Part shown: piece by piece, positions 23,428 through 33,747 of the stretch
Layout of the letters: the number at the start of each line of letters is the position of its first letter
Position numbering within the stretch: position 1 is the first letter of the stretch
NCBI RefSeq assembly: GCF_001949145.1
Contig: NW_019091372.1
Coordinates: 2,303,525 to 2,342,281 of the forward strand
Direction: 5' to 3'
From: Acanthaster planci
Lineage: Eukaryota > Echinodermata > Asteroidea > Valvatida > Acanthasteridae
DNA length: 38,757 nucleotides
The notes under the pieces: generated by a model
The model's database searches: none
The model's input: only the letters and a program-made list of their open reading frames with translations
What the model was told of the DNA's origin: nothing
Translations under genes and position numbers: made by a program

Positions 23428-24784
23428 AAACTGTGAAACGACTGTCGTCCTTTGTCTTGGTTTCCTGCACAAAAGCATCATTTCATCCTATAGTCTTTTC
23501 AACACTGGCAGCAACTCTAAGCACGACAATTGTAAGTCACCATAGTGTAGACATCAGGCCTACTCAGCGAATTCTGACCATGTCATTTGGAAGACAACGA
23601 ATTCAATTCCCTTTATGAACCCTGATACAAACCAGTACAGACACCTGTTAATCTTAATATTGACAATGAACTCGCTAAAGTTCAGCACTTGCAGTCACGT
23701 GATTACCCTTTTTGTTCAGCCTAGCCAAGCCCACTTAACTTAGCCAAGCCAAACAACATCATTTGAACTGTTTCCACAATGTTAGTTCTAGCGTCCTCTG
23801 TCTGCTGAGATTTTTACAAACATTATTCGGTGGAAATGGCCAGAGGGCATTCACTCGAATATATAATAAAGACGGAATTCGACAAAAGCTAAGCGCAGCT
23901 CTATCCTGCCCAATTTAACCCTGCCAGGCCAATTCTGATCCTAGCTTGAGTTGTTTCCAGAAAGGATGAACATACAAAAGGAAACAGGGTTCCAATCCCT
24001 TCGGTGTATCTTTGGCACAATACATTTAAAGCAATTCCGAATTGCCCAACTTAGCCCAGTTCGAGGACAGAAATTAGTTTAAAGGTCAAAATTATTCTCA
24101 AAGAACAAGCTTTCTTGGCGATAGAAAACAGCATGAGATCATGAGATCGAATTTGATGAACTTGCCGTCTTGAGACTCGGGCTAGCTGGTGCAGTTTTTG
24201 CAATAACCCTGTAGCCTACCTCGAATCACTCGAATCGGCTAAAAATAAAACTATTGTGATGTTATTATAAAAGCACCAACTCTGGCACAGTATAAGACAA
24301 ATTTCATAAAAACAACACTGGATATTATGAGACAATGTAGAAGTTTGTTCTGGGACATTCCGTAACATATCCTGTGGCAAGCATCACTGGAACGGTGAGG
24401 TTTCATGCTGAGTCAACTCTTTTTTTTGATGCGGTTTTGTAAGCATTCAATGGGATGGGATGTTTCTTAACTTTTTAAAAAATGCCTATTGTCACCTGGA
24501 AACATTAGCACCGTTAATCCGTGTATTTTCTTATCATGTCACGTACATGCCACTTCTATTTAAGGTCTTGAATTCAACTTTGACCAGCCTTCCACAACAA
24601 CGTTTATAAGTTGATAAATTACGTTGGAAATTCCCGAATTACAAACCAAGCACATGGTAAAGTCCATCTACTACATACAGAACGCCCTGACTGTAAATAT
24701 CCAAATGACAGTTTTGGTCATTTTTCACATTTAGAAAGTTTTAGGTATTACTTTTTCAGAAAAGAAAAAAGCTTGTAGAAAAAA
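23428..24784. other. Intergenic, 5' of the SRCR gene, with a minor repeat fragment
   Basis: No coding exon is recognised. A short AGCC/AAGCC-rich fragment at about 23712-23755 and a following stretch resemble the minisatellite and flanks of the duplicated units. They may be a fourth, very eroded piece of that unit. Confidence 0.4.
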
Positions 24785-25090
24785 CCCGGAAAAGGATCTT
24801 TTCGGATCAGAGCTGCTTATGTCCCTTGCTGCGGGCTTGCCTGGCGATGTTGTCTCTTTGTTGACCGTCGCTGTCTCTCTCTGCTTCTCTGTGTCAGTGG
24901 CTCTTTTGGTGCTGTTTCTGATGCTGGGAGGTAATTACAGCTAGGGGATAACGAGGAGCAGGTTCCGATGAAGGACTCTAGTCTTGTCAATCCCACTCTC
25001 CGTCATCACCCGATACACCGGAATGTCGTCTTGCATTTGCTTGATGACAGCGTGTATCTCCTCTTCCTAGTAGGATCTCGGCTTTCCTGG
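24785..25090 (-). pseudogene. Ty3/gypsy Pol C-terminal fossil (integrase GPY/F-region end)
   Basis: The minus strand from 25090 to 24941 reads SYxEEEIHAVIKQMQDDIPV and then YRVMTESG, TRVLHRNLLL. This is the typical end of deuterostome gypsy polyproteins, just after the integrase zinc, core and GPY/F modules. The x is TAG at 25069-25067, where the family usually has Trp (TGG). Two further stops follow near 24941. A Thr/Lys/Arg-rich continuation stays open in the same frame to about 24785. No integrase core or LTR is visible nearby. This is unrelated to the intact element at the right end, whose integrase lies upstream of reverse transcriptase. Confidence 0.65.
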
Positions 25091-25536
25091 ACCAACTGTG
25101 GTGGTGATTATTGAAGATAACACCCCGCAGAAATGCATGGGAAAATTGAATCGGCAGATCGCTTACCTAACATGGTGCACAGAAATTACACAAGATGGGT
25201 CGAATATGGACTAGACAACAACATCATCGAGGCTACATAATTGCACACCGTCCCTGGCACAACACTGGTTTGACATGAACTCTTTGCTAATTTCTAGTGC
25301 AGATAACTTTCAAACGTGACACACGGTATGCTGTCTAGGTTTGTGATGGCCTTTGAATACATGTTCCATTCATAATTATACGTGCTGGGTTCGAAATAGC
25401 CAGTGGATCACGTGTTACTCTTTACCTGAGTGCCGAACACAAGACTTAGTGTGCGGAATAATCTTTAAAAAGACCACTTTGAGACAAGACCGTACAAACC
25501 TTCAAATTTTTTCGTATAATTCCAAAGGATACCCAC

Positions 25537-25960
25537 CAAGTGCAGTCTGAAAATGGCCATTGGCAGAATATTTCCAACAACGATGACTGGTTTCTGCGTG
25601 TTGAGGAGCAACATCCTCTGAAAATAATGCACAGATTCATCTCAGCCTTGCCTTGCACCGTAAGACATAGCGAAGAGAACACCTACTTAAATTAATGGAT
25701 GCATAACAAAGGCTGTGTCGTAATTACATGGCTGGGGCTTAGAATTATCACCCAAGCCATTACCATGGACTCTTGCGTGTAGCTGCAACCAAGAACTTCG
25801 GACACCGTCATTATACCATTATTTTGTTTAGTGCTTATTGGATAGACTACGGTACATTTTGAATGACAACGAGAGCAGGAACTAAAGGCATTGACTACTA
25901 CTTTCGTAGCTACCGACGACTTTACACGTCTTTGGCTGTGATTTAGTAGTGTTATTTCCT
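25537..25960 (-). pseudogene. Degenerate copy of the DRAM-like gene (exons for TM3-TM5 region)
   Basis: Minus-strand sequence KPVIVVGNILPMAIFRLHL matches KPVIVLGNILPLVLPV...LHL of the intact gene, with a 12-nt in-frame deletion and a following GT. Upstream, EVLGC and nearby residues match EILGCVSAALY of TM4. The two exons, about 450 bp apart in the intact gene, are almost adjacent here. The Trp at the end of TM5 is replaced by TGA, TM4-TM5 is largely deleted, and no first or last exon is seen. It is a dead paralogue. Confidence 0.65.
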
Positions 25961-26329
25961 CCCTAAAATACAGGCGTTTCACAATAGTGTGCCCCCAAGA
26001 GTTTCCAAGGCACTGGCCAGTCATAATACGCAAAATCTGTTGACCCAATGCGCGTTTGGAATGGGTCGACATATTTCGTCCCATTTTGTGATTGGCCAAC
26101 GTGTTGCAAACCCTTGGAGGCGCAATGTTGTGAATCGCCAGTATTGGGTACGTCAGTGGGAAACATGGACTCGCTCTTCACAGAAATGCCTGTTTGACCC
26201 CTCAAGGACTGAACATTTTTGTATTGGTTCCAAGGAGTCCCGACCCGATATTGCAAGACATACAACTCCAGGCATACTATGGGGAAAACTAAACAAAGGT
26301 ACTGTCAATTCAAGCTGAACCACCCAAAA

Positions 26330-26790
26330 CCCTTGCCTAAAGCAGCGAAGCCCCAACCGTCCAGCAAAACCCAGCTCAGCGTATCCCAGCCCAGCTCATC
26401 TCAGCCAAGCTGAGCCCACCAACTTAGCTCACCTTAGCGCAACCCAGCCCGGCCCAGCCTAGCTCAGCTCTTCTCAATCTAGCTCATCTCAGCCAAGCTC
26501 AGCCCAACAACTAAGCTCACCTCAGCGCAACTCAGCCCGGCCCAGCCTAGCTCAGCTCGTCTCAACCCAGCTCATCACAGCCAAGCTCATCCCACCAGCT
26601 CAGCTGATCTCAGCCCAGTGCAGCTTAGCCATATAGCTCTATGAGCTTAGGTCAGCTCAGCTCGGCTCAACTCAGCCTATTATAGCTAAACTCACCTCAG
26701 CCCAGGTCAGCTCAGCTTATCTCAGCCTAGCTAAGTTCAGCTCAGCCCATCTCCTCTCAGCCGAGCCAGTGCAACCTAGCTCAAGTTAAC
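26330..26790. repeat. AGCTC/AGCCC-rich minisatellite, copy C
   Basis: This is the longest of the three arrays, with CAGCTCAGCC-like units and internal higher-order repeats. A block starting near 26412 (CCCACCAACTTAGCTCACC) recurs near 26502 (CCCAACAACTAAGCTCACC) and again, weaker, near 26591. That gives a period of about 90 bp. Confidence 0.85.
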
Positions 26791-27591
26791 CCCAACGTAG
26801 TTGTGTGGCCAAGGCAAATTGCTTTGCAAGCAAACCCTGTTGTGTCTTTTTGTTTTCAGAAAGAAATGTTTATTCGCTCTCTCTAGTAGGTTTAAATTAA
26901 GACTCACATTGAATTCAATTTGATTTTTTGAAGGTGAATATCTTTAAATATCTGTAAAGATTATCACCCTTTTACCAAAAATGCTGTTACCCCAAAAATC
27001 TCTCTACGTTACTGTTATCCCACAAGTTCAAGGGTTAAAATATTCTATATTCAAAGTCTAGAGATGAAGGGCGTGAGTGCCACGAAAAAACAACATATAA
27101 ATAAGACAAGTACTCCTAGATTTTCATTTCAATGATTAACAGCATTCATACTTTTATCTAAAGATCATCTGATTGAACAAGATAAATAAGTTAAAGTGTA
27201 ACTACCCTACCACGAATAGTGCTTTGGAAAGTCCCATTGGAAAAACCCAACCGCTGTAAACGGTCTTCTGAAAACGTTCTACATGGGCGGAAGACAACGA
27301 TTGCACTGTTTTAAATCGTGAATTCGTTGTCTTTCGTCCATTTTGTAGATTTGAGCAACTTTTCTGGAATATACTGAAAGCTAGGGGAACATTTTCAGAA
27401 GATTCGCTGTAACATTATTTTTCAGACAGTTTGGGAACTCAGCTATGTGGATAATCAATTAGCATTTTTTAGACGACAGAAAGGCGAAGCTTACACGTGT
27501 AAGTTCGCTAAATGCGATTGTTGACCCGTTATAAGTCACTGCTGTATGGTTTTACCTTCCTTGTAGGCAACAAAACATATTCTTGGGGAGA

Positions 27592-28770
27592 GCTGTAACT
27601 CGCGGGAAGCCGTCACAGATGCTGTTCAAAATGGACTGGACCATGACGGCACTTTCCTCGAACTGACTCCACTCGTTCGTCCTACCACTCGTATAACTCT
27701 ATCAAATGTATATCCTGAAATACCCAATTCCGTTCTTGTTCATAATCTCTCCTCCTTCTGCAAAGTCGTTTCTCAGATCCGCCCCATTCCCCTGGGCTTC
27801 AAAACTAAAGAACTATCCCACATTATGTCTTTTCGACGACAAGTCCAGGTACGTATTAACGATAACATCACATCCCCTGACGACATCAACTTTTCACATA
27901 ACGGTGTGAATTATCGTGTGTTTCTATCTACCGAGTCCGTGCGGTGTTTCAACCGCGGGGAGTTCGGCCACATCAGCCGGGCCTGCCAAAAAAACAAGAC
28001 CCCAGCCCTGAATCCCGTACGACCGGCAGGTAACCCTCTGAACCCTCCTCCTGTTTTTGTCTACGGCAAAGCAGACCCCAAGCACCTGCTCAAATGTTCA
28101 AAACCTTCCTCGTCATCGACTCCCGACGGTGGCCACGCTGCTTCTGCGCCCCGGGGCTCTGCGGCTCAGTCGGGGCCTAATGCCTCGGCCGGGTCCGATG
28201 CCCCATCCGCGGAGGTGGTGGCCTCTGCGTGTGCCGTGGGTGGGGCTCCCGCTTCTTCTCCGGCGTCTGTTGGGGCGAACAGTGGGGCCTCTCCCTCAGC
28301 ACCCGCGGGGGCTGCTGGCGGGGACCGCACCTTTACCACCGGCGTCTGATGGAAGCGATGGTTCGGCCCCCGCTGCCCCGAGCGGGTCATCGTCGCTTAT
28401 CTCGGCTGGGGTTGCCTCCGAAGGGGCTTCGGATAAACGAAACCAGTACATCTGGGAATCCCCACCTGCCCTATCTCGTCTTGTTTTGTCTGAGGTGACA
28501 AAACAGAAAAAACCTTTTCCTCCAAACCATCGCACGAAGACACCCCCTGTCTCATTCCCTTCAAATCCCTTTCACCTGTTCGAAAATGGCCGGCAAATTT
28601 TCCTCCCCTATGTAAACCACGACTCCCTCAGCCTTCCTAGCCCTGGATGCCCAAACCCCTAACCTTTCCACCCCGGCCTCTGTGGTTGATAACATCGACA
28701 CGGACTCGATGCAGTGGGAGGACTCCCAGACCGACGAAGACTGTCTTGGATCTATGTGTTTCCCCACTTG
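27592..28770 (+). pseudogene. Tx1-clade LINE, ORF1 remnant
   Basis: The frame starting near 27608 (AVTDAVQNGLDHDGTFLELT, then PTTRITLSNVYPEIPN) leads into SFRRQVQVRI and a zinc knuckle of CX2CX4HX4C type. The knuckle reads CFNRGEFGHISRAC, so the second Cys is Arg (CGC for TGC). A Pro/Ala/Ser/Gly-rich linker follows with a stop near 28349. A frame-shifted acidic C-terminal stretch (DSMQWEDSQTDED) comes next. This order is that of ORF1 of Tx1/L1-like LINEs, an RNA-binding protein. The 5' part is missing and the frame is broken. Confidence 0.75.
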
Positions 28771-28959
28771 CCCCAGAGGTCCCCTAAACAGGAAGAACTG
28801 CTCACGTTCTTGAAAAAATTCAAGTCCACCAAAAAACCTGAACTGATTGCAAGTTCACGACCGATATTCCAGGAGTGGTTACGCAACTGAGGCCTCTGAA
28901 AAACAGCCCTTTGCTGAAGAAAAACTTGCAGCAGAAGATCTTCAAACTAATAAAGAAAT

Positions 28960-29850
28960 TGAATATGTAATCTCCCCTACCTTTATTATGAATTCTGTCC
29001 TTTTTTATTTTCTATTTGTGATGACACCGTCATTGCTCACACTCAACGCGTGGGGCTGTTCCTCTTCCGTGAAAAAATGTTTCTCTTTTTACATATACCG
29101 ATAGACTTTGCAATAAACCGCACGTCATTTTTTTCTGCAAGAAACCGGTGATTTAAATGAACAATATCCCTCTTGGAATTGCTGGTTAAACTACACCGCC
29201 TTTTCGCAATCCCAGCCACTCGCGTGGTCCTGGGGTCACTACTCTTGTAAGAAACAATTTCACTGTTCTTGAATCTACTGCTGTATTTGATGGTACCTGA
29301 CTTTTATTAGGCTTTCGCATGGCGAAGTCATTTTCTACCAGTATAATTCTCTAACTCCTCAATCTGACACCAAAGCTTTAAAAGCCATCAACAACTTTTC
29401 CTTTAACAGTAGCCCCCTCAGTGACGGTGTCATTATTGTTGGGGTGATTTTAATGGTTCTTTTAATCAAAACTAGATGTCTCGGTACGCCGACCGAACAT
29501 TGCCCCCAAATTTCCGTGGCTCTCAAAAATACCTTTAACAAATTATCATTGTACGGCTTTTGGCGTAGACATAACCCCTCTAAAAGAAAGTACACCTGGT
29601 ATAGAGCTAATCCCTCCAGCCAGAACGGTGTTTCAAAAGCCAGGCTGGATCGCTTTTATATTTCCACTGCTCTTTTGTCTTCCCTCTCGTCTTGTAAAAC
29701 CTTTCCCTGTTCTTTATCTGATCATTCGGCCGTCCCCGTGTCTATTAAGCTTCCTTCTCCCAGCTGTAAAGGAAGCGCCTATTGTCATTTTAATAACACT
29801 CTATTGGACGATCGGGCCCACGTATGCGCCATTAACCTACAACTGCTTGC
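28960..29850 (+). pseudogene. Tx1-clade LINE, ORF2 endonuclease remnant
   Basis: Pieces of an apurinic-type endonuclease appear in order but in different frames. They are FLQET (29132-29146), GDFN (29443-29454), WRRHNPSKRKYTWYR (about 29560-29600), ARLDRFYIS and SDHS (29717-29728). The remnant stops at about 29815 (HFNNTLLDD). No reverse transcriptase follows, so the element is cut at its 3' end as well as its 5' end. It is inactive. Confidence 0.75.
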
Positions 29851-30010
29851 ACTAAATCACACACAGAGATGCAGTCGACACCATCAGCACATAGCACGGC
29901 ACACAGGTTTCACGGTGCAAATGGATTTACATGCATTTCTATATGCTGGTTAATTGCGGAAAGGCTATACGACTGTACGAAGCTGGGGACCTTTTTACAC
30001 CACCAAGAAG

Positions 30011-31116
30011 CAAGTTTCTCGAGTGACTGATTTGAGAACTACAGCTTACTGTCTCTTCAATGGAGATTACGTTTACAACCTTGGACGTACATGCTTGTTC
30101 TTTGAAATTCACCAATCACCAAAGGAAATTCTTCCGTTTGGAAAATACATGCATTTGGAACATCATCATTCATCTGGGAAAGATCATACGTAAGTTTCTA
30201 AACGATTAATCTGCAAAATTTTACACGAATTGTGATTGTTAAACTTGTTTTTAAAAATTGTTTAGGCCTAATAACAGAGAAAGTAAAAGGGTTACAGAAA
30301 TAGAAAACATTTAGTTCGCGTAGAATATTTCAAAATAACAATAAATACGTAACCATTTCAAAACCATTTCATTTCAAAATGAATAAAAAGATCCTGCGTT
30401 TCCCCGCCTACAAGACGTTCTGGCGTCAGCGAGATTGGGTGAACCAATGACTGGCTCTTAAAAACAGTAGCCTTGTGGAACTGCAAGCTATCCTTTTCTG
30501 TCCTCTCTACGAAGGTGCTGCAGGGACTGCACAGGCATGGATAGCATCTGGACTTCACACAAAACAAGATGCACTTTGCCTGAAATCGAGATCCGGTAGA
30601 TTACCAGTGAATTAATATGTAATGTTTGATACCGTGCATAAGGGGTATCCCCACATGTCCAATCCCTATACACACTCTAGACTATTGTTACCTAACACCC
30701 CCTTGATGCGTGTAAAGAATTCCTGAGATTCTGATCAAATAATGACCAACACAAAGGTGCGGGGGGAGGGGGTTCTCGCCGCCCCATATATTGATTCATA
30801 TGGAATGTTTCAATATGGAAACGGCTGCTAGATTAGTTTTATTTTGTGTGGGGAACTTTGCTAAATATTTATCTTATTTCCCTGGAAGAAATAAAAATGG
30901 AATGTCACTGTTAATCGCTGTTTTTTGGAACAATCTTAGTAAATTGTTAATATAAAAACTTTACGTTTCAGGACTGTGCAGCCGTTATTTTCTAGAATGT
31001 CTGCAACAGATGCTTTTCAAGCTCTCACTTCTTGTGGTGTACGTTTCATAAACAGAATTTCCAAACGCAAACACGGAACAAAAGCGGTGATGTACTGTAT
31101 AACGATTAGTTATTAA
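30011..31116 (+). CDS. Possible two-exon fragment of an unrecognised gene
   Basis: The first exon, 30011-30189, follows a pyrimidine-rich AG (CCTTTTTACACCACCAAGAAG) and ends CATAC|GTAAGT. The second, 30972-31116, follows TTTACGTTTCAG and ends with TAA. The phase-2 join is exact (AC+G, Thr). The joined frame contains NGDYVYNLGRTCLFFEIHQS and ATDAFQALTSCGVRFINRIS, with no stop across about 107 codons. I do not recognise the protein, and no upstream exon is visible. Strong splice sites and matching phase are the only support. An antisense open frame overlaps the second exon. Confidence 0.3.
30190..30971. other. No gene seen (putative intron)
   Basis: AT-rich sequence with a G-rich run near 30760. 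No repeat or coding signal is recognised. Confidence 0.4.
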
Positions 31117-31508
31117 ACCTAAAGTTGTATGGGAGATTGAAGCTGCTACATGTATGTGCTTGGTTTGTAATTCAGGGATTTCAAAAGTTAAATCTGGAAT
31201 TTCCAAAGTTGATTATCAATTCATTAATAACAGTTGTTGTGAACTTATGGGTGAGACATCTTTGACTCTGACACGTATAGTCATTTCCTAATCGCGGTTA
31301 ATACTTGCAGTAAACTTCGTCAAGTTTGTTCTCTTACTTCTTTTTCATCTGCCACTCTTTTCATCCAATTTCTCGTTTTGCAATTTCTTCGACGCAACTG
31401 ACTCAAAACAGCTTGGATACAAACAGTTGCACCTTTTCTGTTTTGATCCCCTTTAATCGTTATTCCACCTGAGACCCTGCCTTCATTCAACAGAGGCACA
31501 AAATACCT

Positions 31509-32617
31509 TTAATCGTCGGCATCGGGGTACTGATCTGCCACCAGCCTGCGCAGCGTATCAAAAATCTGCTGAAACTCTAAGCCATGCATCAGCTCTGGTT
31601 TTTCGTCGAACAGTTGACTGACCTGATCGCGTGGAAAACATTTTTTTTTCATTATGCTTTCTGAGACTCTGTTTAATGGATTTTCGCTATTACTGGGTTG
31701 GCTATGATACCCTCGTGATTTCAAATTTCTTTTGTGGTCCAATAGAAATATATAGTGCTTTCATGGGCTTCCAAGTCACAGATAAAATGTCCAGACTGTT
31801 CTTTTGTTTTTGGTGTTCAGGGGTTAGGAGTCCACAAATTTATTTCATTTGTATGCATAAATTAAAGATTTCTAATTAAACAAAATTAAATTTTGAACTA
31901 TGTTTCTGGAATATATAGTTGTCAAAGTAACCATTACAAACTTTGTCTTTCATTTGAATACTTATTTAACCATTACGCGAAATTAAGCCTCGCACATCTT
32001 AATTATCATTTGTAATTGTTTTGGTATACATATATTATTTGTTCATTCATCAAGATGGCCTAGAAATGTCTGTTGCGTATAATCTTCTTCAACAGGTGCA
32101 CGTTGAAAGTAGAGAACCGTTTTTGCCTTCTCTTATAATGACGACTGGTGTCTCATAAATTCTATAAAAGCTGTTTTTCCGTTAGCCTTTTCTTTCATAA
32201 AGCGTAAAAAAAATGCGCTGGCACTTGAGTTCTCTTACAAACCCATAACCACAGATTATTCGGTAGTGGGGTGAGGCAAATCACTGCGGATGTTGTACCT
32301 AGAATAAATTGTTTTGCGCACCTGTTGTAAGTACTGTTTTCTCGTATAACTGTAATAAATCCCATGTACAGATATTCCACCGTAAACGTTTCTAGTCAGG
32401 TATTGCCAAGATGAAATAAAAAGGGACCAAATTCAAGTTCGGAACAAATGCTAAAACAGTCCATGTATGTACTTACAAGATTTTTCATGGTCCGTTTCTT
32501 GCCTGACAGGCTTTTTTCTTTTGCCCAAAGAAGGCTGAATTCGTCCAGCACTTCGATTTCCTGCTCCCGAGTGAGTAGCATTTTGTGATGCTGCGGGCTT
32601 GTTTTGGTTAATTCCTT
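31509..32617 (-). CDS. C-terminal two-exon fragment of an unrecognised protein
   Basis: The upstream exon 32617-32477 follows a good acceptor (TTGTTTACGCAG) and ends AATCTT|GTAAGT. It encodes a charged helical segment (KMLLTREQEIEVLDEFSLLW, AKEKSLSGKKRTMKNL). The last exon 31622-31509 encodes VSQLFDEKPELMHG, LEFQQIFDTLRRLVADQYPD and an acidic end before TAA. Both exons are in phase 0, and the 84-residue join is mainly helical and well behaved. Upstream exons should lie to the right but are not recognised before the LTR element, which may have inserted in this gene or beside it. I cannot name the family. It is probably a soluble helical protein. Confidence 0.5.
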
Positions 32618-33334
32618 CTGCGTAAACAATTAAACTTAATTAATTAATTAATTAATAAGCAATGCAACAGGTACATGTGCATCCTTTGTTATCGGGGGGG
32701 GGGGGCGTTAATTTAGCCTCCCCTATATGTCCCAGACAGTAGAAATGCATTTTGCCTATGGTTTTGTTCATGTTATTGGCAATTTTATTTGCAAGTAACG
32801 ACTTTTGAATCAAAATTTCATAGTGTCCCAAACTTAATACTGTAAAGCATTCCTTTTAGAGATGCATACGGGCATGAAAATAACCTGCTATTTCTGTCTT
32901 AAATTAATCATAATATACAGTTTGCATATAAAACAAGGTGTCAAAATGAGTTACATTATCATTGTGTGGACAGATATAACTGAATGTCTTTATGAGTTTA
33001 CATCAAAATATACAACCACTGGAATAATTTTGGGAATGAATCCCGAAAAGGAGGAAAAAAGGCTAGATAATCGACCATTTTAGATTTGTGTTTACAACTT
33101 TGAGAAAACATCCTAGTTAAGTGTGCTGGCCTTAATGTACTACCCAACAATGTTTCCAGAAAATTTCCAAATTTAGTCTGTCATCATGATGGAAAATTGT
33201 ACATACATTTAAGCGTTAAAAAGGACAATGCGTGCGCGCTTTGAGAGGACCGAATGGGGAAAACGGAGAAAAAATGTAGAAAAAAAATCAAATTGAACAT
33301 ACGAGGCTATATGTTGTTTGGGAAGTCTCTGCAG
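32618..33334. other. No gene seen; simple repeats
   Basis: Contains an (AATT)n run at about 32637-32657 and a G run at about 32692-32706. No coding exon was found on either strand. Confidence 0.5.
32637..32657. repeat. (AATT)n microsatellite
   Basis: Five near-perfect AATT units directly next to the acceptor side of the minus-strand exon ending at 32617. Confidence 0.9.
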
Positions 33335-33418
33335 CAGGTTGAACTTCGTGGAAAGTCAGTTCCTGGATTCTCTGATCGAGTGGCATCACTGACCTTCGTG
33401 CCGGTACCTAAAAAGGAA
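33335..33418 (+). CDS. Possible isolated 84-nt exon
   Basis: Bounded by AAGTCTCTGCAG and GAA|GTACGT, phase 0 at both ends, 28 codons, encoding ELRGKSVPGFSDRVASLTFV and flanks. The beta-strand-like pattern vaguely recalls MSP/Ig-like modules of ciliary proteins, but this is a weak impression. It may be a leftover exon of a gene disrupted by the adjacent retroelement, or chance. Confidence 0.22.
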
Positions 33419-33490
33419 GTACGTTATATGCAGAAACACACACTCAATGGCCTTCATAAAGACAAATAATGGCCTAACCCCACATTGATC

Positions 33491-33690
33491 AACCCTAACC
33501 ATGCTGAACCCAACCAGGTTATGCAGGATTTCAATGGTCCTTAGGGGGATAGGATTGAGCCTAACCATGCTGAACCCAACCAGGTTAGGCGGGATTTCAA
33601 TGGTCCTTAGGGGGATAGGATTGAGCCTAACCATGCTGAGCCCAACAAGGTTAGGCAGGATTTCGATGGTCCTTAGGGGGTTAGGGTTAA
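33491..33690. repeat. 66-bp tandem repeat, three copies
   Basis: CCTAACCATGCTGA recurs at 33494, 33560 and 33626 (exact 66-bp spacing). Within each unit GCCTAACC and GGTTAGGC form an inverted pair, and CCTTAGGGGG lies further on. Copies differ at only a few bases, so the array is young. Because 66 is a multiple of three, frames are open on both strands; these are not genes. It ends 58 bp from the inferred LTR edge. Confidence 0.95.
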
Positions 33691-33747
33691 TGGCGCAACT
33701 GGCCCCAGTATTAATGAATTAACATAATTCCATTGCGCACGCTCTAC

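Larger units (their letters stand above)
25280..27590. repeat. Segmental duplication, copy C (DRAM-like pseudogene plus minisatellite and blocks S and T)
   Basis: The left part (25280-25536) matches intron 4 of the DRAM-like gene (about 12900-13122; shared landmarks include ATGTTCCAyTCAT and CAGTGGATC/GAGTGGATCGCG). The pseudogene exons come next. The right part holds a minisatellite (26330-26790), block S (TTTATTCGCTCTC then AGGTTTAAATTAAGAC) and block T (ACGAATAGTGCTTTGGAAA, then GAGCAACTTTTCTGG). Order and orientation match copies A and B. Confidence 0.75.

Noticed and set aside
26330-26790. CRISPR-like or coding interpretation of the AGCCC array
   Set aside because: Units are contiguous degenerate pentamers with no spacers; open frames through them are low-complexity by-products. 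The genome is eukaryotic.
28166-28535. GC-rich antisense open frames opposite the LINE ORF1 linker
   Set aside because: They mirror the Pro/Ala/Ser/Gly-rich sense frame and have no independent support.
33386-33722. Open frames on both strands through the 66-bp repeat
   Set aside because: The repeat length is a multiple of three, so open frames arise automatically.
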